A stretch of 64,000 nucleotides of DNA from Armatimonadetes bacterium Uphvl-Ar1 (GTDB lineage Bacteria > Armatimonadota > Fimbriimonadia > Fimbriimonadales > Fimbriimonadaceae). This document shows positions 36,279-46,452 of the stretch, piece by piece. Each line of letters begins with the position of its first letter. Position 1 is the stretch's first letter. Position numbers and translations under genes: made by a program. The notes below the pieces were generated by a model. That model was not told where the DNA came from and did not search any database. It worked only from the letters and a program-made list of their open reading frames with translations. The DNA is taken from assembly GCA_002162075.1 (NCBI GenBank), contig CP021423.1, forward strand, positions 1 through 64,000, read 5' to 3'.

Positions 36279-37687
36279 TCAGTTCCGAGGTGGGATGTTG
36301 CGTCCAGAACCGCCTCGAGAGGGGGTGAGGCCGAGGTCGCGGGGTTTGGAGAGTTCGAATTTGGGTTCCAGGTAGTCGTCGCGCCACTTCATCGCGCGGA
36401 TGATTTGGTATTCGAGTTTGGCGAGATCACGGATTGATTTGATGTCGTAGCTGTAGGAGATGTTTTCGAGAATGGTGATGAGATCGCCGTATTTTCCGGT
36501 GTTGACTTTTCGGTCCATGAAGGTGGCCATGCCGGCTTCGGTGAGGATGAAATCTTTGATGCGGGCGGTGGCGGGTTTGCCTTGGAAATTGAAGGTGACG
36601 GTGTCGTTGGCGGGGTAGTACTGATCCATCGCGGTCTTGATTTGGGCGATGCGGAACGGTTCGCTGAGGACTCCGGCGCGGACAAAGACGCTGGGGTAGC
36701 GGCGGTTAGTGATGATTTCGGTGTTGGCGTCGGGGCCGATTTTGACTTCTCCGGTTTCGAGATTGAGGGCGACGAGTTCGCCTTTGGGGGTGACATCGAG
36801 GCCGTACTTTCGGAAGTGGTTTTGGAAGTCACCGGGGAATTGGGTCTTCATGCTGAGGAGGACTTGTCCGAGGGAGCCGGAACCGCCTTTGAGGGATGCG
36901 AACTGGATGAATCCGACACTCACGAAGCCGGTGTCGTAGGTGTTGACGCTCTCAAATCCACCTTCGAGTGAGGAAACGGCGGAGAAGATTCGGAAAGCTG
37001 AGTCATCGAGTCCGGCTTTGGTGAACAGGGGACGGAGTTGGTTGAGCCGGGGTCGAATGGGGGTACCAGGATCCATGACGCCTTCGCTGAATCGGTAGTA
37101 GGCGTATTTTCGGCGGATGGGGACGTTGTCGTTGGTGGTGTGGATGTAGTCGCCGAAATCGGTGCGGTATTGGCGCGGGGTGACGGCGGTAACGAAGCGA
37201 GGTGGGTCTCCGGCGAGTTCGAGGAGATCGGTGGGATGGGGCCGGGATCGGCAGCGGGTTTTAGAGTTGGGGCGGGGGCAGAGCCGCTTGTTTCTTCCTT
37301 GTTTTTGCTATAGGCTTCGAGGGTAGCGGTGTATTCATCCCAGGAGTAGCGCCCTTCGATCCAGGCATCCCATTGCTTTTGGCGGTCGTTGAGGGCTTCG
37401 GGGGTTTTGCCGGGCACAACTTTTCCGGCGTTGCCGCGGGCGCGGAAGTAGTTGAGAAGCCAAGTTGATCCATCCGGGGTCTGGCGGGGAGCGTAAGGGC
37501 CATTGATTTCTGAACCCGGGAGGAAGGTGACAACGTGGCGTCCGGATTGGTTCCAGAACTTCTTGATGGAGGCGATTTCTTGTTCGGTGAATAGGGAGGT
37601 TTGAGGACTAAAGAAACTGGGGACTGCCGTGATGGTGACGATGCTGGCGAGGGCCAGGGCGGCGAGTTTGGGAGCGAGTGACGGCAT
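36279..37687 (-). CDS. Secreted protein with lysozyme-like domain, copy 1 (one frame break)
   Basis: About 469 residues with one base lost in a C run near 37225. Signal peptide MPSLAPKLAALALASIVTITA, then FTEQEIASIKKFWNQSGRHV, a Pro-rich linker, then a C-terminal domain with SAVSSLEGGFESVNTYDTGFVSVGFIQFASLKGGSGSLGQVL and FRKYGLDVTPKGELVALN. The EGGF..NTYD..SVGFIQFA pattern resembles chitosanase/lysozyme-fold glycosidases, the Glu being a candidate acid. The restored middle (PTDLLELAGDPPRFV..RRKYAYYRFSEGVMDPG) aligns with the neighbouring paralogue. It probably acts on a cell-wall or matrix polysaccharide; the exact enzyme class is unknown. Confidence 0.65.
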
Positions 37688-37754
37688 TTGTGTTCCTTCC
37701 TGTCTTTATTGTAGTAGAAACGCCGGGCAAGGAAGAGGGTTACAGGAGAAAGTT

Positions 37755-39311
37755 TTATCCGCCGGGGATGGTGATTGGGCCGGCGGGGGCGGTGGGGGTT
37801 GGTTCTTTGGCAACGGCGGCGGGGGGTTGAGCTTTAGGGTCGGCGGGTTTGGGTTGGTTTGAGGCGACTCGGCCTGATTGAGTGGGGTCGAACGGGGCTA
37901 CAGATTCATCTGGTGCTCGCTGGATTTCGTTGCGGCGACCGATAGAGCCGGCTTGAGTGGGGTTTCCGGTCGGTGAACCAGCGATTTGGTTAGATGGTCT
38001 CTCGGTGCCGGTTTCGGTGGTGGGTTGGGAGAGGGTGGAGACGCTGAGGAAGTCGTGGCGATAGGCGAGACGAGTGATTGCATCGCGTTCTAGACTGTTC
38101 AGTCCAGAAATTGATGTGATGTTGTTCTCTCGGGCCAAGCTGGACAAAACGTCGGAAGTTGGGTCAATTGTGCCCCGGTTGACTAATCGGTCCATAAGGG
38201 TGGCGATTCCAGCTTCTGTGCGGAAAATTTGACTGATTGGTACCGAGAAAGATTTTCCATTGAGTGTAACGGGGATTGAGAGAGCAAGAGGGTTATAGGT
38301 ACGGGCGAGGAGTTTGATTTGAGCGGTGCGGAAATTAGTGCTGAGTTTGGCTGCTCGCTGGAAAATGGCGGTGAGTCGCTTGTCTTGGACAATGACGCGG
38401 ACGGCATCGGAGCCTGAGTTTTCGAATCCGCTCGTGGGATCAATGACGCTGAGTCGTCCGTCGGGTGCGACATCAATGCCGTACTTGCGGAAGTTTGTGC
38501 TGAACTCGGCGGGATGGGAGGAGCGATAGTTTTGAAGAAGTTGAGCGAGGCTTCCTCGTCCGGTAGTGAGACTGGCGAATTGGATGACTCCGATGGAGAT
38601 TCCGCCAGTGTCGTAGGTGTTGATGGTATCGAATCCGCCTTCGAGTTGGGCGACGGCGAGGAGGGGCTTGTGGAGAATTTCGGGGAGTTTGGCTTGGCGG
38701 GCGAGAACGGTGAGTTCGTTGGCGGATGGTGGAGTACTGCTGCTGACGACTCCGGTGGCACTGCGGAGGAACGGGTATTTGCGGGGGACGTCGACGCCTT
38801 CTTCGTAGATGGCGACAAATCCATCGAAGCTCACGGTGATTTTTTGGGGTCGGTGGACGAGAAAGAAAGAAGGTGGGTCACTTGCGAGGGCTTTGAGATC
38901 GGCAGGGGTGGGGGTGATGGGGCGACCGACAGGGCCTTCGTTGGGGGATTGGCTGAGATCGGCGTTCATCCAAGCGGCGACGGACATGGCCCATGCGTAG
39001 TCTTGGTTGTATTGGGTGTCGATGTAGGTGTCCCACTCTTTGTGGCGGGGCTGGCGAGCGACGGGGAGGCGTGTGGGGATGAGGGGCTGGCCGGGGTCGC
39101 GCTGTTTGTACATCTGGTGCAGCCATGCGGAGGCGGCGGGCGAGTAGACCGGCTGGAACGGTTCGGCGGGGTTGAGGTCTTCGGAGCGGTACCGGTCGGG
39201 TGAGTTCCAGAAGGCGACAAGGCGAGTGGATTCTTGCTCAGTGAAGATGCCAGCGGGCCGCTCGGCGGGAAGGTTGCCGAGGGTGATGGCGAGGATGATG
39301 CTAGAAACCAT
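37755..39311 (-). CDS. Secreted protein with lysozyme-like domain, copy 2
   Basis: 518 residues, intact. Same layout as the downstream copy: hydrophobic start MVSSIILAITLGNL, FTEQESTRLVAFWNSPDRYRSEDL, ALASDPPSFFLVHRPQ, VPRKYPFLRSATG, then AVAQLEGGFDTINTYDTGGISIGVIQFASLTTGRGSLAQLL, FRKYGIDVAPDGRLSVID, FRTAQIKLLARTYNPLA and RTEAGIATLMDRLVNRG. It adds a 100-residue Pro/Thr/Ser-rich tail ending in AGPITIPGG that copy 1 lacks. The two are clearly tandem duplicates that have diverged. Function as for copy 1: a probable exported glycan hydrolase or binder. Confidence 0.65.
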   Translation of the reverse strand: MVSSIILAITLGNLPAERPAGIFTEQESTRLVAFWNSPDRYRSEDLNPAEPFQPVYSPAASAWLHQMYKQRDPGQPLIPTRLPVARQPRHKEWDTYIDTQYNQDYAWAMSVAAWMNADLSQSPNEGPVGRPITPTPADLKALASDPPSFFLVHRPQKITVSFDGFVAIYEEGVDVPRKYPFLRSATGVVSSSTPPSANELTVLARQAKLPEILHKPLLAVAQLEGGFDTINTYDTGGISIGVIQFASLTTGRGSLAQLLQNYRSSHPAEFSTNFRKYGIDVAPDGRLSVIDPTSGFENSGSDAVRVIVQDKRLTAIFQRAAKLSTNFRTAQIKLLARTYNPLALSIPVTLNGKSFSVPISQIFRTEAGIATLMDRLVNRGTIDPTSDVLSSLARENNITSISGLNSLERDAITRLAYRHDFLSVSTLSQPTTETGTERPSNQIAGSPTGNPTQAGSIGRRNEIQRAPDESVAPFDPTQSGRVASNQPKPADPKAQPPAAVAKEPTPTAPAGPITIPGG

Positions 39312-39358
39312 GAGCGGTACTCCTTTTGGACGTTGCGGCGGGGAGAAAGGTTAAAGGA

Positions 39359-39387
39359 TTCCTGGGAAGCTGGTGGGATTCCCAGGA
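39359..39387 (-). terminator. Hairpin after atpC
   Basis: TCCTGGGAA and TTCCCAGGA form a nine-base stem seven bases past the atpC stop. The following T run is weak (ATCCTTTAA), so termination is probable only. Confidence 0.55.
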
Positions 39388-39393
39388 TAGTTC

Positions 39394-39798
39394 TTACTTT
39401 TTGCGTGCCAGTTGGAGTCTTGCGGTGGCTTTTTCGACTTCGTGCATAGCTTCGGTGATCGTCATGCTGCTTGCCTCTCCGCGTAGGGCCCTTTTGGCTT
39501 CTTCGAGGTCGGCTTCAGCTTGAGCGAGGTCGACTTCGGATGAGCGGACGGCATCTTGAGCAAGGACGATTGCGGAAGTTCCGGAGGTTTCTAGGAAGCC
39601 TCCGGAGATGCTGACGAAGTGGAGTTGGTTTTTGGCGTCGGTGTAAGTGATGAGGCCAGGTTTGAGGGCTACGAGCATGGGCTCATGGTTGCTCCAGATT
39701 CCGAGGTAGCCGTAGACGGCGGGGAATGTGGATGCGCTGACTTCGTCTTCGAAGACAGTTCGGTCGGGAGCGACCACGGAGAGCTTGTAGGTTGCCAC
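39394..39798 (-). CDS. atpC: ATP synthase F1 epsilon subunit
   Basis: 134 residues. N-terminal beta-sandwich (YKLSVVAPDRTVFEDEVSAST, PAVYGYLGIWSNHEPML, PGLITY) and C-terminal helical hairpin (DLAQAEADLEEAKRALRGE, HEVEKATARLQLARK). Central-stalk subunit of the F-type ATP synthase. It starts six bases after the atpD stop. The rest of the ATP synthase genes are not present, so atpDC is a separate unit here. Confidence 0.95.
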   Translation of the reverse strand: MATYKLSVVAPDRTVFEDEVSASTFPAVYGYLGIWSNHEPMLVALKPGLITYTDAKNQLHFVSISGGFLETSGTSAIVLAQDAVRSSEVDLAQAEADLEEAKRALRGEASSMTITEAMHEVEKATARLQLARKK

Positions 39799-39804
39799 TT
39801 TGGA

Positions 39805-41271
<1,467 letters not shown>

Positions 41272-41367
41272 TCAGGTTCGAAAAGGGGTGGCGAACCGGG
41301 TGGGAGTATACCTATGGGTTTGCTGGACCCGGGCGGGTCCGGGGTTTGGTTTTTTGGGGAGTTTGGC

Positions 41368-41439
41368 GGTTTCCGTTTGGGGCAGAAGAGGGCGGCTTGT
41401 TCGCCCGAGGAGGGCTTGGCCTTGGGCCAAACGGAAACC
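41368..41439. repeat. 13-base perfect inverted repeat with inner stems
   Basis: GGTTTCCGTTTGG at 41368-41380 and CCAAACGGAAACC at 41427-41439, with a 46-base loop that itself can fold (GCCCGAGGAGGGC). It lies in the 207-base gap between the starts of atpD and the end of the DUF1003 gene, just past the latter's stop. No T run follows, so it is not a simple terminator. Confidence 0.6.
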
Positions 41440-41445
41440 AGGGGA

Positions 41446-42135
41446 TTAGGTGCGGTTTTGAATTTTTTGTAGGATTTCGAGTTGAGCCTCTTGGAAGTCC
41501 ATGAGAGTGTGCATTTGTGAGCGGAGGAGGTGATCCATTTTTTCGTGGAGGGTGCGGATTTCCAGTTCGGATTTCAGGTTAACCATGTAATCGTTCTCGG
41601 AGCGTTGTCGGTCTTTGGCTTCTTTACGGTTCTGGCTCATCATGATGATGGGGGCTTGGAGGGCGGCGATGCAGCTGAGGACGAGGTTGAGGAGAATGAA
41701 TGGGTAGGGATCGAAGTGCTGTTGGGTGAGAGCGACAGAATTGAAGATAATCCAGATCACCAGGATGCCGAGGAATGAAAGGATGAAGGACCACGACCCG
41801 CCAAACGATGCAACCTTGTCGGAAATTTTTTGGCCGACGGTCAGGGTGTCATCAATTGTTGCGGGGGAGACGGCGATGGTCTCTCGGTCGTGAAGGGTTT
41901 GGATGACTCGTTTTTCGAGCGACGTGAGTTCGCGTTGATTCTTTTTGAGTTGATTGGCGAATGATTCGGTGCGGGCAGATTCGAAGCATGCGAGGCAAAT
42001 GTGGTCTTCTTCGTAAACTTGGGGGGTATGGAATTGGATGGATGCGCGAAGAGACTGGCTGAGGGCAGAGTAGGGAATGGTTTGGATTTCAGGTTGGATT
42101 TGGTGACAGATAGGGCAGGTTTGAGTGTTTTGCAT
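41446..42135 (-). CDS. DUF1003 family membrane protein with N-terminal zinc-binding motif
   Basis: About 229 residues. N-terminal CPICH and later CLACFES pairs suggest a bound metal. A DUF1003 core follows: GQKISDKVASFGGSWSFILSFLGILVIWIIFNSV, FDPYPFILLNLVLSCIAALQAPIIMMSQNR, then a coiled coil (RQRSENDYMVNLKSELEIR). Two membrane helices; function of the family unknown. Start ambiguous: ATG at 42135 or a GTG at 42159, which precedes GAGAGG. It is transcribed away from pspA, another envelope-associated gene. Intact. Confidence 0.8.
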   Translation of the reverse strand: MQNTQTCPICHQIQPEIQTIPYSALSQSLRASIQFHTPQVYEEDHICLACFESARTESFANQLKKNQRELTSLEKRVIQTLHDRETIAVSPATIDDTLTVGQKISDKVASFGGSWSFILSFLGILVIWIIFNSVALTQQHFDPYPFILLNLVLSCIAALQAPIIMMSQNRKEAKDRQRSENDYMVNLKSELEIRTLHEKMDHLLRSQMHTLMDFQEAQLEILQKIQNRT

Positions 42136-42303
42136 GGGCTTGATTTTGTTCCTCTCCACGGTGTATCAGAGAAATGGGTTGATTGATTTGGAATTAGGTC
42201 AGATGTTTATGCCGGGGGCTTTGGTTCCGGGTCTGGTGCAACGTGGCATGGAACGTGACGTGTATAATTGCGACTGACCGAAATTGGTCTGGACTGAGCA
42301 CTT

Positions 42304-43074
42304 ATGAAGCGATTTTTTGCATGGTTGCGCGCGCTGTTTGGCCGCACGATGGACAGCTTGGAGGATCCAGAGATTATGCTGGATCAGGCCCGCCGTGACA
42401 TGCAGAGTACATTGACTGCGAACCGGGAAAAGGCCGTTCAGGCGATCACTCAGCGAAACCGTTTGCAGCAGATGCTTGATGAAGCGACGAAGAAGTCGGC
42501 GCAGTTGGAAGCCCAGGCCAGCACGGCTTTGCGGCAGGGGAACCGGGAGTTGGCAAAGCAGTTTTTGCGCGAGAAGGCCAGCAACGATGCGACGCTTGAG
42601 ACTTTGAAGACCACTCTTGCCCAGGCGGCGGAAACGGTTGATCAGGTTAAGGTTGCGATTAAGCGACAGGAAGAAGAAGTCAAGAAGAAGGCGGCAGAGG
42701 CTTTGTCTTTGAAGGCGCAGTGGAAACAGGCGCAGATTCAGGAAAGTATCGGCAAGGCTTTGGAAGGGCTGACCTTTGAGAACGAGTACGAGGGGAGCTT
42801 TGCTTCGGCTCGGGACAAGATCAAAGACAAGCAGGCTTCAGCAAATGCACGCAATGAAATGATGGCGGGTTCCATTCAAGGGAAGATGATGGAAATGGAA
42901 GACGCAACGATGGATTATGCGGCGGAAGAAGAGTTGAAGAAGCTGGAAGAAAAGTTGGGCTTGGGCGCGCCGGAGATTCAGAATGTGGCGACGACTTCAA
43001 CCGACGATTTGGATGCGCAGTTGGATCAGCTTGAGAAGCGGCTTGGGAATAGTTCGGACGGTTCGGCGAGTTAG
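42304..43074 (+). CDS. pspA: PspA/IM30 family membrane-stress protein
   Basis: 256 residues, almost entirely coiled coil. An amphipathic N-terminal helix (MKRFFAWLRALFGRTMDSLEDP) is followed by PEIMLDQARRDMQ, AITQRNRLQQMLDEA, FLREKASNDATLETL and a long charged helix to LDQLEKRLG. The family forms ESCRT-III-like polymers that protect the inner membrane from leakage. No pspF or phage-shock operon members are adjacent. A strong terminator follows. Confidence 0.93.
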   Translation: MKRFFAWLRALFGRTMDSLEDPEIMLDQARRDMQSTLTANREKAVQAITQRNRLQQMLDEATKKSAQLEAQASTALRQGNRELAKQFLREKASNDATLETLKTTLAQAAETVDQVKVAIKRQEEEVKKKAAEALSLKAQWKQAQIQESIGKALEGLTFENEYEGSFASARDKIKDKQASANARNEMMAGSIQGKMMEMEDATMDYAAEEELKKLEEKLGLGAPEIQNVATTSTDDLDAQLDQLEKRLGNSSDGSAS

Positions 43075-43092
43075 AACTTTCGAGTTGCGAAT

Positions 43093-43128
43093 GCCCTCAA
43101 ACCAGTCTGGATTGAGGGCGTTTTTTTT
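43093..43128 (+). terminator. Rho-independent terminator after pspA
   Basis: GCCCTCAA and TTGAGGGC form the stem, loop about 12 bases, followed by TTTTTTTT. Confidence 0.93.
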
Positions 43129-43135
43129 ATCAGGA

Positions 43136-44002
43136 CTAATTTTTGAGGGTGGTGAACTCCAACATTCCCATTGCTTCGACCAGTTTTGCGTCGTGTTCAA
43201 TATCCGACTTATTCCGATCGGCGACCCCGAAATCGAGCCCGGCGGTTGTTCTGAAGGGCCGGGTGCCTGGGGCCATTTTGGCCAAGTTTTGGAAAATTTC
43301 GACGACAATTGCGGGGTCGGTCGGGGCCTCGGAATTGGCAAAGATATCTTCGAAGTTCTTGGTCATACCTAATAATGTTTGAGGAATGATTTCGGGATAT
43401 GAGTTGATCCGATCCTGGTCGCTCGGCTGTGGTGATTGTCCAAAGAGTTCAGTAGCGAAGGGGCCAGGTTCGACTACGGTGAAATCTATGCCACATTGGG
43501 CAAGTTCATTTCTGAGTCCGAGTGTATAGCCTTCCAAGGCCCACTTGCTGGCATGATAGATACCGAAGAATGGCAAGCCAAATCGTCCGGCAACGCTACT
43601 GACGTTAATAAAGAGTCCAGATCCTGCTTCTCTCATGGCAGGAAGGAAGGCACGAGTCACTCGGTGGACACCGACGACGTTGACATCCAACTGGCGAGTG
43701 AGGTCTTGGGGAGTAAATGCCTCGGTAACACCAACGAACATTTGGCCAGCGTTGTTGATTACGACATCAGGAGTTGCGATCATGAGTATTGTTTCTGCGG
43801 CGGCGACTACACTGTCGTCGCTGGATACATCCATTTCCATGACATGCACGTTAGGCTGCTCGGAGAGTTCTTCGGCGGCAGTTTTATTTTTTGAAGTGGT
43901 GTTTCGCATTGTCGCGAAGACGGTATGGCCATCGGCGGAGAATTTTTCGGCGGCAAGTTTGCCGAATCCGGAGCTGCACCCGGTAATTAGAATGTTCTTC
44001 AT
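43136..44002 (-). CDS. Short-chain dehydrogenase/reductase
   Basis: 288 residues, intact. Classical SDR: TGxxxGxG-type cofactor motif ILITGCSSGFGKLAAEKF, MDVSSDDSV, VVINNAGQMFVG, FINVSSVAGRFG, and active-site YHASK with downstream VVEPGPFATELFG. Substrate cannot be told from sequence; the closest textual resemblance is to the broad oxidoreductases annotated as SDR family of unknown specificity. Stands alone, convergent with pspA. Confidence 0.9.
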   Translation of the reverse strand: MKNILITGCSSGFGKLAAEKFSADGHTVFATMRNTTSKNKTAAEELSEQPNVHVMEMDVSSDDSVVAAAETILMIATPDVVINNAGQMFVGVTEAFTPQDLTRQLDVNVVGVHRVTRAFLPAMREAGSGLFINVSSVAGRFGLPFFGIYHASKWALEGYTLGLRNELAQCGIDFTVVEPGPFATELFGQSPQPSDQDRINSYPEIIPQTLLGMTKNFEDIFANSEAPTDPAIVVEIFQNLAKMAPGTRPFRTTAGLDFGVADRNKSDIEHDAKLVEAMGMLEFTTLKN

Positions 44003-44142
44003 GGAGTTGTTTCCTTGGATAGATCATACTCGGCGTTCGATTTTGATCAAGTTATCTCCAAGTCATTTCATCGTTTCTTGATGATTCCTAGCGAGGATAC
44101 GGTTCTTTGTGTTCAGTTGACTTCGATAAACTGAGTTGGGTT

Positions 44143-45030
44143 ATGATTGCTTTAGCGTTGGCGATGATGGGAGCGGTTCAGTTGGAGCGTTTTACATTTA
44201 CGGAGGTTCACATGGGGGGTGAATTCCGGTTAACGTTTTTTGCGGAGGACGCGTCCAGGGCAGAGCGGGCGGCGAAAGGGGCTTACCGAAGGATTGCCGA
44301 GCTTGAGCAGATCATGAGTGACTATCGCCCGAGCAGCGAGGTTCGGGGTCTCGTTTTTGGTGGGAGTCAGCCCGTTTCTCGGGAGCTGTTTGAGGTTTTG
44401 ACGATGGCGCAGGAGATCAGTGCTCGGACGGACGGGGCGTTTGATGTAACGGCGGGGCCGGTGGTGAAGTTGTGGCGGAATGCGCGGGCGACAGGGCGGT
44501 TGCCGGGGGCGATTGAGTTGGCTCAGGCACGGAGTTTTGTGGGTTGGCAGAACGTGAAGTTGGACCCAAAGTATCGCTCGGTGACGATCTTGCGGGACGG
44601 GGTTTTGATTGACTTAGGGGGGATTGCGAAGGGGTATTCGTGTGATGAGGCGGTGCGGATTTTGGGGAGTTACGGTGTGAAATCAGCAATTGTGCAGGCC
44701 GGGGGTGATCTAGTGGTGGGCGATGCTCCCCCCGGGAGCGAAGGTTGGCCAGTGCGGATTCCGGGAGAGGAAGAACCGCGGCTTTTGGCGAATTGCGCGG
44801 TGAGTACGAGCGGGGACACGGAGCAGTTTATTGAAGTTGATGGGGTGCGTTATTCGCACATTGTTGACCCGCGGACGGGGGTTGGGGTGACCAATCGAGT
44901 GATGGTGACGGTCATTGCGGATCGGGGTTTGGTCAGTGATCCTTTGGCGACGGCGTTTTGTGTGATGGGGCGGGCGGGGGTGAGTGTGGCGCGGGATTTT
45001 GGGGTGAGCTTGGTTTTGTCGGTGGAATGA
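44143..45030 (+). CDS. apbE: ApbE, FAD:protein FMN transferase
   Basis: About 295 residues. Signal-like start MIALALAMMGAVQLERFTF, then HMGGEFRLTFFAED, RIAELEQIMSDYRPSSEV, TDGAFDVTAGPVVKLWR, IDLGGIAKGYSCDEAVRIL, IVQAGGDLVVGD, AVSTSGDTEQF and HIVDPRTGVG. It attaches FMN to target proteins such as Rnf or Nqr subunits, or other secreted flavoproteins; none of these is in the window. The start at 44143 was chosen because the upstream extension from 44107 is polar and would mask the signal peptide. Confidence 0.9.
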   Translation: MIALALAMMGAVQLERFTFTEVHMGGEFRLTFFAEDASRAERAAKGAYRRIAELEQIMSDYRPSSEVRGLVFGGSQPVSRELFEVLTMAQEISARTDGAFDVTAGPVVKLWRNARATGRLPGAIELAQARSFVGWQNVKLDPKYRSVTILRDGVLIDLGGIAKGYSCDEAVRILGSYGVKSAIVQAGGDLVVGDAPPGSEGWPVRIPGEEEPRLLANCAVSTSGDTEQFIEVDGVRYSHIVDPRTGVGVTNRVMVTVIADRGLVSDPLATAFCVMGRAGVSVARDFGVSLVLSVE

Positions 45031-45047
45031 AGAGTTAGTGGGATAGT

Positions 45048-45257
45048 CAGTCTCCCCTCCCCTCACCTCAGGGGTGGGAACGAATCTTAGGCGACCCCTC
45101 CCTAAGTCCCTCCCCGGAGGGGAGGGGGGACGATTTTCCCTTGGCTTTCCACCTTCTTAGTCCCCAGTTCATGTCCAGAGGTGGCAAGAAAATTATCTTC
45201 GGGGGTTGCTAAATATGTGCCCCCTCCTTAGTCCTCCCCCGGAGGGGGAGGGGGGGA
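45048..45257. repeat. Cluster of GC-rich palindromic repeats
   Basis: Three units fill the gap between apbE and the first cyclophilin: 45048-45079, 45094-45131 (CCCCTCCCTAAGTCCCTCCCC then GGAGGGGAGGGGGG) and 45219-45257 (CCCCCTCCTTAGTCCTCCCCC then GGAGGGGGAGGGGGG). The last two are clear copies of one element that also occurs near 18.3 kb. No gene seen in 45031-45274. Confidence 0.75.
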
Positions 45258-45274
45258 TGAATAGGTCAATAGAA

Positions 45275-45829
45275 TTAATCAGCGAGAGGCCAGGTTGTGA
45301 CGCTGACTTTTTCCATGATTGCGGGGTTTTCTTCGTGCGGGTTGTCACGATCATCCCGGGGGAGGGCGACGATTGTTTCGACGACATCCATCCCTTCGAT
45401 CACTTGACCGAAGACCGAGTATTGGCGGTCGAGGTGGGGTGATGTGCGGTGCATCAAGAAGAATTGCGACCCGGCACTATTGGGATCGCTGGTGCGGGCG
45501 GCACTGAGGATTCCCGGGGTGTGAGGAATTTCGTTGAACTCGGCATTGATGGTGTAGCCGGGGCCACCAGTTCCGTGCATGTGCCGGGGTTGGTCTTTGG
45601 TGTTGGGGTCTCCACCTTGGATCATGAATCCGGGGATGACGCGGTGGAATCGCACTCCGTCATAGAAGCCTTCGGAGGCGAGCTTTTGGAAATTCTCGGC
45701 GTGTCCGGGGGCGTGTTCGGGGAAGAACTTGACGACGATTCGACCGTGGTTGGTCTGGATGACGGCGACATTGTCACCGTCATTTGGGGCAGTTGCGCCG
45801 GGGGCGGCAGTTGGTTTGAGTTCGCTCAT
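45275..45829 (-). CDS. Cyclophilin-type peptidyl-prolyl isomerase 1 (cytoplasmic)
   Basis: 184 residues, no signal peptide. It has the core cyclophilin text: TNHGRIVVKFFPEHAPGHAENF, FHRVIPGFMIQGGDP, ILSAARTSDPNSAGSQFFLMH and YSVFGQVIEGMDVV. Arg in FHRV and the FMIQGG and QFF residues of the active site are present. It speeds proline isomerisation in folding. Last of three tandem cyclophilin genes, nine bases after the previous one. Intact. Confidence 0.93.
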   Translation of the reverse strand: MSELKPTAAPGATAPNDGDNVAVIQTNHGRIVVKFFPEHAPGHAENFQKLASEGFYDGVRFHRVIPGFMIQGGDPNTKDQPRHMHGTGGPGYTINAEFNEIPHTPGILSAARTSDPNSAGSQFFLMHRTSPHLDRQYSVFGQVIEGMDVVETIVALPRDDRDNPHEENPAIMEKVSVTTWPLAD

Positions 45830-45837
45830 TTTTTTTT

Positions 45838-46449
45838 TTAGTTAAGGGGCCACTTTTGAATTTTGAGATCGGTCAGGACGATGGCTTTGGCTGGTTCGAC
45901 TTTGCCATTGGCGTTGGGGTCGCCAGTTTTGACGATTTTATCAACGACATCCAGGCCCTCGATGACTTTTCCGAAAGCGGAGTATTGTCCGTCGAGGTGG
46001 GGCGAGTCTTTGTGCATGATGAAGAATTGCGATCCGGCACTGTTAGGGTTGCTGGAACGGGCCATGCTGAGAATGCCGCGCTTGTGCTTGAGTTTGCTGA
46101 ACTCGGCGTTTACGTTTTTGCGTGATCCATCGGCGTTGGTTGGGCCGCCCGTTCCCCAGAGATCGCTGACTTCGAGTTTGCGGGAGTTTGGGTCACCGCC
46201 TTGAACCATAAAGTTGGCGATACATCGATGGAATCGGGTTCCGTTATAAAAGCCTTCGTTGGAGAGTGCAATGAAGTTCTTGACGTGATTGGGAGCAACT
46301 TGGGGGAAGAACATGATGACTATCTTCCCTTCAGTGGTGTTCATCACGGCGACTTCCTCTCCAGTTTTGGGGGTGATCGCATCTTGATCGAATGTGACCG
46401 GGATGAGATCTTGCCCGGTCAGAACGGTTGCGAGGATTCCGGCGAGCAT
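45838..46449 (-). CDS. Cyclophilin-type peptidyl-prolyl isomerase 2 (probably exported)
   Basis: 203 residues. A short hydrophobic start (MLAGILATVLTGQDL) could be a weak signal peptide. The cyclophilin domain is complete: TTEGKIVIMFFPQVAPNHVKNF, FHRCIANFMVQGGDP, ILSMARSSNPNSAGSQFFIMH, YSAFGKVIEGLDVVD. It sits three bases after the lipoprotein copy and nine before the cytoplasmic copy. Closely related to both. Confidence 0.92.
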   Translation of the reverse strand: MLAGILATVLTGQDLIPVTFDQDAITPKTGEEVAVMNTTEGKIVIMFFPQVAPNHVKNFIALSNEGFYNGTRFHRCIANFMVQGGDPNSRKLEVSDLWGTGGPTNADGSRKNVNAEFSKLKHKRGILSMARSSNPNSAGSQFFIMHKDSPHLDGQYSAFGKVIEGLDVVDKIVKTGDPNANGKVEPAKAIVLTDLKIQKWPLN

Positions 46450-46452
46450 TTT

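Noticed and set aside
45048..45257. CRISPR array
   Set aside because: The units are few, imperfect palindromes of unequal spacing with no unique spacers or cas genes.
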